From Erythroxylum novogranatense (Eukaryota > Streptophyta > Magnoliopsida > Malpighiales > Erythroxylaceae): a stretch of 64,000 nucleotides of DNA. The notes below the pieces were generated by a model that searched no databases, was not told the DNA's origin, and saw nothing but the letters and a program-made list of their open reading frames with translations. Below are positions 56,737 through 64,000 of the stretch, in pieces (position 1 is the stretch's first letter; each line of letters starts with the position of its first letter). Position numbers and translations under genes: made by a program. The DNA is taken from contig CM057233.1 in the NCBI GenBank assembly GCA_029891385.1, forward strand, positions 9,303,460-9,367,459, written 5' to 3'.

Positions 56737-59700
56737 TGTAACATCCCACCCCCGACAGGAAGGGTAAAATAGTAATTTGGCAAAGGTCGAGAATGATTAG
56801 GACTAATTGGATAATGTTATGCATACTGGTATTGGTCAAACAATGAAATTGTGCACATGTAATAACTGTACATACATTCATGATTATTTCCCGGTATTAG
56901 GCCTAAATGGAATTTTATTATGATTAATGTGGAAATTATGTTTGAAAATTTTATTGGAGTGATCCATTGTGTGTTTTTCATTTTTAAGGGATTTTTAGGA
57001 AATTTTCTGGGAAAAATTTCCGGACCGAAAAAACCGCCAAGTGACGAACCGGTTGATTTTCGGTAGCGAAAATTTTTATCCAATGGCACTGTAATATTGG
57101 GTATATTATTTTGGGATTGAAATTAGGGCCATTGGACTAGAATGGGTCAAATTGCATTAGGATTCCTATTTACTAATTTGTTTTTAGCCTAATTTGTCTT
57201 TTTCTTAAACTTTACACTTGTCCTACACCATTTAATGCCTCCACCATTTGTTCCTATCCTCTATTTACGGCTACTTCATGTGAAAGAGGGGAACAACTTT
57301 CATTTTACTTGCTTTATTCCCTCATCATCCGAAAATCCCCATTTCTTTTCCTCTCCATCGATTTCTCTCCTTCTTAAAGTGTCTCTTCCTCCAACCTTAA
57401 GAGCCTTCCTTCATGCATCCAAGCTATTTTCTTATCATGGTAATTGTGTATGTGGAGTGAAGTAAGAAAGTAAGGTGGAGAAGTTGTTGGAGAATTGAAG
57501 AGTTGGAAGCTTTGATTAGGTAAGTGTATGGTTTAAGCTTTACTTATGCTTTTCATGAATGAATTAGTAGTTAGTTACATTGATTGGAAGTTATTGTTCA
57601 TTGTATATGATGTATGATGCATGAAGGTCATGAAATTTATAGCTTGAATGGTTGGGTAAGGTTATGTTGAGTATGATTTGATAAGGTGAGTATGAATGAA
57701 CATGGTTTAGATTGGTTTTAGCTTGATTTTGGATTGAATATTGATGACTAATCTTGCATAGAAAGTAAGAGTTTAATTCTGTAAAATTTTGACTATGGGT
57801 CTAAATGAGTGTAGTAATGATCTAATGACTGATTTCTTGTCCATTTGGATACTTAGTGATGTGTTATTGGCATTGGAAGTGATAGGACCTAAGGTTAGTA
57901 CCAAAGCTGGAAAATTGGTTTTGTACCGATTACACTGTTTTGATCATAACTAATGGTGTGGTTACGCAAATGAGGTTCGGTTTGTTCCGAATGAAACTTT
58001 GGTTAATTAGCTACAATTTTGTGTGAAATAGGTGTTGTCTAATTGTAGCTCTAAGAGGTTGAAGTTTGGCTTAGAAAATCAGAGACATGGGCTGTGTGAA
58101 CAGTACCCGGATTGATGACCTAATTGTTTTGATGATTTTTCTAGATTAATTTAGAAGGAATTGGTAAAAATGGTGTTCATGGAAGTTGAAGCCTATATTT
58201 TTATCATTCCATTACCACTGATTTTGCAATTTTTCGATATGTAAGTTGGGAGTTATGAACTATTAACTAATGACTGACTATGTGCATTGTGGTAAAACCT
58301 AGCCATAAGTGTAGGTTTTGTGAGCATTCTGATTGGAAGCAATTTTAGCGATTTCTATGAATTGAATTGGCTTGAGTGATCTTCTTAAGAGTTGAAAAGG
58401 AAGAAATTATCTTGAAAATGGTATATCGCATGTGAAGTTTGAATAACAGAATTGGGACTTATGAATTTTCAAAGATTGGACTGAAGTTAGGTCATTGACT
58501 TGTGGTTAGGGGAGAAACATTCATGAAAGTTTTGAACTTATTAGGGATGGAATTGGATTTTGAATCCTTCATGAAAATTGAAGTATGAGATCTTATCTTT
58601 CCAGTGATACAAGGTAGTGATTTTTTTGACATTTGTGCAAGGAGCTATATTGTTTTAAAATTTGCTGTTCAGATTGGGAAATTTCAGTGGGCAGATGCTT
58701 TGGTGAATTGTTTGGACTAGTTAACAAATGAATTTGAGTTCAGGCTGTTCATTAAAGTTGTAGATAACATTGGCATCTTTCTGAGCATATTTATTGTGTA
58801 ATTTTTGACAAAGGAAATGAGAAGTTATTGAATTTACAAGATACTATACTGTTTTAGAACCCATTGACTGGGCAGTAACTTTGATTGCATTTTTGACACC
58901 CTTAGAGGTGAAATTGGCTTTTGTGTCCTGCATAAAACTTGTAGATCTCTCTTTTCTCTATGAAATACACACCAAATTTGTCCAAATTGGAGTTCGGAGT
59001 AGGGAGTTATGGCTTAGACAAGTTGGCATGTTGGAGGAAATTGTTTTAGAACTATCATTTTATAGGACTAGTCGATTAGGATTCTTAAACCAGTCGACTA
59101 CAACCTGCACTAGTCGACTAGGACATGTATTTTTCCTGCACTAGTCGACTACAACCTGCACTAGTCGACTAGGATGTGTATTTTTCCTTCTTTTGCTCAT
59201 AACTTTTTCGTCTGACATCCGATTGACCTGATTCTTGAGGCATCAGATTCGTGAAACATTGAATTTCATTTTATAGGAAATTGGAAATTTTTGGACGGGA
59301 AATTGATGTGGGTTTAGGTAATGATTCTTTGGTCACTGTTTTATTTAATTGGGGACCTATAGAGGTCCAAATTGAGCGCCGTCAGCGCCATTAGATTTCT
59401 AATTTTTAAATGAATTTTTCTGATGGAAAAAAATGGGATTAGGGTCGGGAATCTCATGAACATGCATTTTTACCTACATGTGCATCATTAACTAACTCGG
59501 ATTGGATATTTAGTGATCGTTTTGTTCTCTGATTCTTGTATCGACACAACTGGAGCGTCGATCGACCGACGTAGAAGAGACTTCCTGGCATTAGCTCGGA
59601 AGTAATAGGTGAGTAACTTGGATGGGTTTCTCAATTATTACTTGTCAAATATGGGGATAATGGCGGGACCAGGAATGTGTATATTGTGTGACTTGTCTGC

Positions 59701-60736
59701 CATTACTGTGATTGACTGTGATTGATTGGCAATTATAAACTGTTCATTGTTGTGAATTATGGACTGTTACTTGTGCATACTGACTGTTAATTGACTGTGC
59801 TTGACTATGAACGATTAACTATTTATGGGGATGTTGTAACTGGGCATGTGCATTCATACACAGATGTATAAACTGATAAAGGAAAATTGTGAACCGAGTC
59901 GTCACTGATACTGAAACGAGCCTAGAGCTCGAAGGGAGATAATTCTCCCGGATCGCTTCATCGATCCTTGAATATCGCTACGCGCTCGGTCACAACACCG
60001 TAATTAAACCTGGAAAAGAGTCACATGCATTGCATCATTCTCGGATGAATACCCAAATGGGTTTTACTATATTGGATCAGATATTATCGTGTATTTGAGA
60101 CCGTAGTATTATCGCAATCGTCTTATTACCGTGAATTGATTATGTGATGCATGAATTGGGAGAATCATCGATGATGGTTCCTCATTGAGTTCGCAAACTC
60201 ATCCAAAATTGCAATCTATTTTTCAGACTTGAAGAGTACCCGTTTGACACGGGAGTAGGTCTCTTGTAAGCAAGTGAAGGATAGAGGTCGGGATCGATTC
60301 AATGCTCGCATTAGTATCTTATCGAATTAGTTTCCAATCATTGTACAACAATGCTTTATATTTATAATAAGCCATTGTGGTTTTATTGTTTTTATACATT
60401 GGTGATTGTAAATTATTATTGGATGACCGTAATAAGCGAAAATGGTTAATTGTGAACATGGACTCAAGATTGTATTCCGCAACCTTTGTAAACTGATTAG
60501 TATGTGAACTTTATGGTTACTGTAAAATATTGTTAAATGATTGTAATAACTATAAATGTTTTCTACTGTCTACTGTTTTGCCGCGCTAATGTACGGTTCA
60601 AAAAAAAAAAAACAAGAAAGAAGTAAATGATATACTGAGTTTTCACCGACTGATGTAGTACGCTACCCTCGCGGGGCACGGACTCAGATATCACCAATGA
60701 TATCGGGTCCGGGTCACTCGGGAGTGGGGTGTTACA
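56737..60736 (+). repeat. 3' LTR of element A
   Basis: 4000 bp, begins TGTAACATCCCACC and ends GGTGTTACA. Nearly identical to 29936-33942 up to about 59640, then more different. The AGTCGACT array is preserved at 59092, 59112, 59143 and 59163, with agtcgatt at 59070. Confidence 0.93.
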
Positions 60737-61010
60737 TGCGCCTTTTTAATGTAGGGTCCGTGAACTTGGGCCACGCGACCGCTACACTAGAGCCCAGCCT
60801 CTACCGCCAGTACTCCAGGTATTGTCCTCTTTGGCGCTTGGGTGAGCCCACGACTCGAAACCAAGACCTCAAGGTTCTTTCCCACTTTCAGTGGACGCCT
60901 CTTACCATTGAGCCAATACCCACCGCCAAAGAGGACAATACCTGAAGTGCTGGCGGTAGAGGTCGGGCTCTACTGTAGCGGTCGCGTGGCCCAAGTTCAC
61001 GGACCCTACA
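60737..61010. mobile_element. Foldback repeat with tRNA-like core at the end of A's 3' LTR
   Basis: Arms 60750-60836 and 60923-61010 are inverted copies (TGTAGGGTCCG to CGGACCCTACA; GTGAACTTGGGCCACGCGACC shared). The ~86-bp centre, read on the minus strand, has an A-box-like TGGCTCAATGGTAAGAG and a B-box-like GGTTTCGAGTC, as in tRNA-derived SINEs. taca occurs at both edges (60733-60736 and 61007-61010), a likely 4-bp target duplication made from A's final bases. Element A's own duplication gtcaa follows at 61011. It does not look like a functional tRNA gene. Confidence 0.72.
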
Positions 61011-62614
61011 GTCAATGACTACTCTTAAACTGAATCGTCTGATCAAATTAACTCAATTTAGGGAAATTCTTCTTTAAAGAAGATTTCTTGCTACAATCAT
61101 CGATACTGTTTATGAAATCCTTATCAATCAACTATTTTTTATAATTACTTATGGGTCACTCTGCGAGGCACTAAACAATTTCATTTACTCTAATACCTTG
61201 GAATTTATCACCAAAATCATTACATCTTATCTAGAGATGTATTTATGTCGATTCACTAATTAGTAGCTTAGACGAAGGATACTTTAATCCCATTCAATTC
61301 TAGATAACTCTTCTCCTTTTGTGCCAGTCATTAATCTTGGGGATTATGCCATAATCGTGTCCTTCTTGTTTTTCCTCAAATTCATCACATATGATAACAT
61401 CATTAACAATCTCAATTCCTTCCCAATTAATCACTACAAGTACTCTCACGTCTTCCTCTAACTCATCTTGAACTTTGAACTATAGGAGCTATAATTAGTA
61501 CTTATTCAATAAATCACCAATTGCTTCCTACATCATTTCCATGCATATTATACACATTTTCACTTGTCATGGTGATCCCACTATTAGATGTGCACTCACA
61601 ATGGCGAATCATCCTAAACTCAATAACTTTTTCATATATCGTTATCATCATCTCTTCTTCCAATTGTCATTTATTTCATCTCACACACATATATTCTCAA
61701 TCAATTCATAATTATAGGGGTATAACCTATATGAAACTTAGATCTCCATTCTACAGATATATTCTCATACTGAATCATAAACTCTTATATTGATAATCAC
61801 ACAACCATTCTAAGTTTAAGTTCAACCTTTCAAGGTCCTATCAACTTAGCTTATACACTTTAATCTCATCATTTCTACTTATATCCTTATTTTTTCTCAA
61901 ACAATCCATGGTAGTGTATTCACATTTATATCACCTTCGAGGACATATCACCAGAACGCAATATCGATTTCATATTCAATGGTACATCCACCGATACAAA
62001 TACACTGAATCTTTATCTGTTATATCTAACCATATACTATTTCTTATTTTTAGCTGTTCTTCAACTTTCCCCTTCTCTCATTCTTACCTAAAATCCTATC
62101 TTATAAGTATTTCTAACTTTCCCATAATAACTTCTTATACTGAGTTACAAAATTTTATCACAATACTCACATAACCATTTCGGTTCCAAATTCATCCTTT
62201 TATGATAATAACAATTTTATGATTTCATTTCATTCTGTTTGTACACTTTAGTCTCCTCATGTCTACTCATATTCTCACTTTCCTCAATCAATCCACGGCA
62301 ATATACCGATTCACACTTATATCACCTTCAAAGATATGTACCCCTCGTGATCGACTCTTATCTATCATGCAAAACTAGATACTATTTTTCATTTCCAAAA
62401 TGTCCATAAACTTTTATTTTCTCACATTCTGTCAGATCATCATTTTTGTCAATGCTCCTAATAGCTCAGACTCTTAAGGAATGCTTATGCATGTGACTCA
62501 TATTGGGGATCAATTGCCGCTATCTGCTGTGACATGATTAAAATGCATGTAACTTAACACATATTACAGAATGCCCATATAAGATAGTACTTCTGGGCTC
62601 TGATACCACATAAA
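61011..62614 (-). other. Interior of element B, 5' part (non-coding)
   Basis: No frame of note. About 61745-61940 and 62120-62340 are diverged direct copies (~390 bp apart), marked by caatccatgg/caatccacgg followed by atatcaccttc. The initiator-Met primer site (GGCTCTGATACCA on plus, TGGTATCAGAGCC on minus) is at 62596-62608. Confidence 0.7.
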
Positions 62615-63157
62615 TGTAGCACCCCACTCCCGCAAGGACCCAAACCTGACATTGTGGGTGATATCCGATTCCGTGTCCCGCGAGGGTGGCGTGCTAAAGT
62701 ACTCAATCATTCAGAAATCGGTATAAATTTTGTTTGAATCACAAACACAATATGCCAAAATTTATAACCAATTTAGGCCCACTTTCCTTCATAAACATTT
62801 CAATCAACATAATACAATCAACACGGTTATCAATAGCCATTTGGGCCCTTTCACAAATACAATACACTTTAGTCATAATGTCTTTACATTACAACATAAA
62901 TCATTTGTACAATAGTTTCATAATATACAATTTTTTGCAAATTAGGAAAAACAAAAATGCAGACGCGAACTGATCTCGTCCTCTATCCTTCACTTAAGTT
63001 GTAGGTATACTCCCGTTGGCCTAACGGGGTATTCTTCTAATCCTGAAAAATAATTGCAAATTTTAGGTGAATTTTTGTGAACTCAATGAGTGACCATCAT
63101 CGATGACTTACCCAGTCACATAACACACAATCACATTCACATCATTTCATATTTTAT
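62615..63157 (-). repeat. 5' LTR of element B (interrupted)
   Basis: Aligns with 19145-19665. The match stops abruptly at about 63157, where the left copy continues into sequence that also resembles solo LTR C; the left copy is thus ancestral and the right one is interrupted. Confidence 0.85.
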
Positions 63158-64000
63158 GAATTACCTATCTTTAACGCTAACCGAATCAATTATGAATTAC
63201 CGGATTATTGGTTCTAAACGATCCTATGGTTGATTACTTTCTCTCAAGTTATAACCATTAATCTTAAATTATAAACACTAATCAGATTATGGAAGTTGCA
63301 ATTTCTCAATTAATAATCTATCTAAAACCTAATTAGATCTGAAGTTGTCCAGTAAATTGTTGGAAATCTATGTAAGGTCTTTCTTCGCACAATTTACAGA
63401 ATATATTTAATTCTTGTTCTATTAAATCATCTAAGTCTCGTTAGCTCAATTTAATTATTTTTCATTCAATTCACCCTCTCAGGTTATTATCGAATTATGC
63501 ACGTCCATAATTAAATCACCATAAATCCAAATAAAACATAAATAATCAAATTTCATTAAATCAAAAATAAAACCCCGAAGGTGAGTTTAGAAACATCATC
63601 AACATCCAAAAATCCTATCATCAACTGTTATTCCAATTGTATACAATAATAAAATTGAAAATAGCAGGAAATATGAAATTGAATGGACGACTGGAGACAG
63701 TGACGTCGGGAAACTCCTGATTCAGGGAGTACATCGAGTCAGCTTCTTCTCCTCTTCTCTCTTCCTTCTTCTCTTTCTCTATCTCTCGATAATTCTCTCT
63801 AGGATTTCTTTAAAAGTGGCTGATGCAAAAGCTCCCTTACCTCTTTGTCTTATTCTTTAAATACCTTTTGTGTTATGAGCAGTCTTAGGGATTTTTCAGG
63901 GTCCAAAAAGTCTGAAAAATCCCTCAAAACTTAACTTTTTAAGTGTTTGTGCATCTGCCTGATGTAGGCCACAATTATAAGCCACATCCGAGCCTCTTGT
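63158..64000. mobile_element. Unidentified insertion in B's 5' LTR, left end only
   Basis: Begins near TGAATTACC and does not match the corresponding part of B's other LTR. It has no coding similarity. On the minus strand, GGTATTTAAAG near 63845-63855 and a purine-rich AGAGAAAGAGAAGAAGG stretch downstream look like a TATA box and leader, as in an LTR or gene promoter. Its right end and target duplication lie outside the window. Confidence 0.4.

Larger units (their letters stand above)
29936..61010 (+). mobile_element. Element A: LARD-like non-autonomous LTR retrotransposon with 4-kb LTRs
   Basis: 5' LTR 29936-33942, primer site 33949-33960, interior 33943-35963 plus 55244-56736 (about 3.5 kb), polypurine tract 56723-56735 and 3' LTR 56737-60736, with a foldback repeat at its last bases. 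gtcaa at 29931-29935 and 61011-61015 is the target duplication. The interior has no frame above about 60 codons yet resembles B's. The two LTRs look nearly identical over most of their length. Long LTRs around a non-coding interior fit large retrotransposon derivatives (LARDs), which move with proteins supplied in trans. The copia element D was inserted later. Confidence 0.88.
19145..64000 (-). mobile_element. Element B: giant chromovirus-derived LTR element, host of nested insertions
   Basis: Minus orientation: 5' LTR from beyond the window to 62615, primer site 62596-62608, interior in two parts (62595-61016 and 29935-28306), polypurine tract 28306-28319 and 3' LTR 28305-19145. Removing insertions leaves about 3.2 kb of interior and about 6.3 kb of LTR. 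No long frame remains inside, but the 3' interior holds a chromodomain relic, pointing to a Tekay/Del-like chromovirus ancestor. The interior is homologous in several blocks to that of element A. It is the oldest layer: its two LTRs differ by many C-to-T/G-to-A changes. Its right end lies outside the window. Confidence 0.82.

Noticed and set aside
60836..60923. tRNA gene
   Set aside because: Only A/B-box-like motifs are present; no cloverleaf with a plausible anticodon and acceptor stem, and it lies within a foldback repeat.

Overview
This 64 kb window is nuclear DNA from a flowering plant, probably a eudicot. It has intron-bearing plant genes, a CCA1/LHY/REVEILLE-type MYB gene, an EXPA13-type expansin gene, and plant Ty3/gypsy and Ty1/copia retrotransposons. 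The species cannot be determined from the sequence. Only about 9 kb (roughly 9.7-19.1 kb) is gene-bearing; nearly all the rest is LTR retrotransposon, much of it nested.

Layout. (1) 1-9720: a minus-strand Ty3/gypsy element of the Tat type ('F' here), with gag, protease, RT, RNase H and integrase relics, a plus-strand antisense ORF near its 3' end and a ~75-bp tandem repeat between that ORF and pol. (2) 9721-19144: the gene island, with a six-exon REVEILLE gene (12389-14662, +), a foldback MITE (15752-16082) and a two-exon alpha-expansin gene (17200-18548, -). (3) 19145 to beyond 64000: a Russian-doll array. Outer element B (minus; very long LTRs, chromovirus-derived but non-coding inside) carries a solo LTR C (23803-26629, TSD taaaa) in its 3' LTR. 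Its interior is split by element A (plus; 4-kb LTRs, non-coding interior, 29936-61010, TSD gtcaa). A is split by copia element D (35964-55243), and D's leader is split by a related copia element E (39583-49207, TSD tttta). A foldback repeat with a tRNA-like core sits at the very end of A's 3' LTR, and an unidentified insertion starts near 63158 in B's 5' LTR.

How the parts relate. The two host genes look intact and single-copy. A and B share homologous interiors with no usable ORF, and B keeps a chromodomain relic, yet A's two LTRs look nearly identical. A must therefore have moved recently using proteins made elsewhere (LARD-like). D and E carry recognisable copia gag-pol; D's RT-RNase H reading frame is open for 535 codons.

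Two signals stand out. First, the LTRs or leaders of A, B, C, D and E each carry an array of a short perfect palindrome that differs between families, mostly spaced 19-24 bp (about two helical turns; seven copies in E are spaced exactly 21 bp). Second, near-identical copies differ again and again exactly at CAG/CTG triplets (e.g. CTCTGGCCAGAGC versus CTCGGCGAGC). This looks like a base-calling artefact at CHG-methylated cytosines, so many 'frameshifts' in the elements may not be real.
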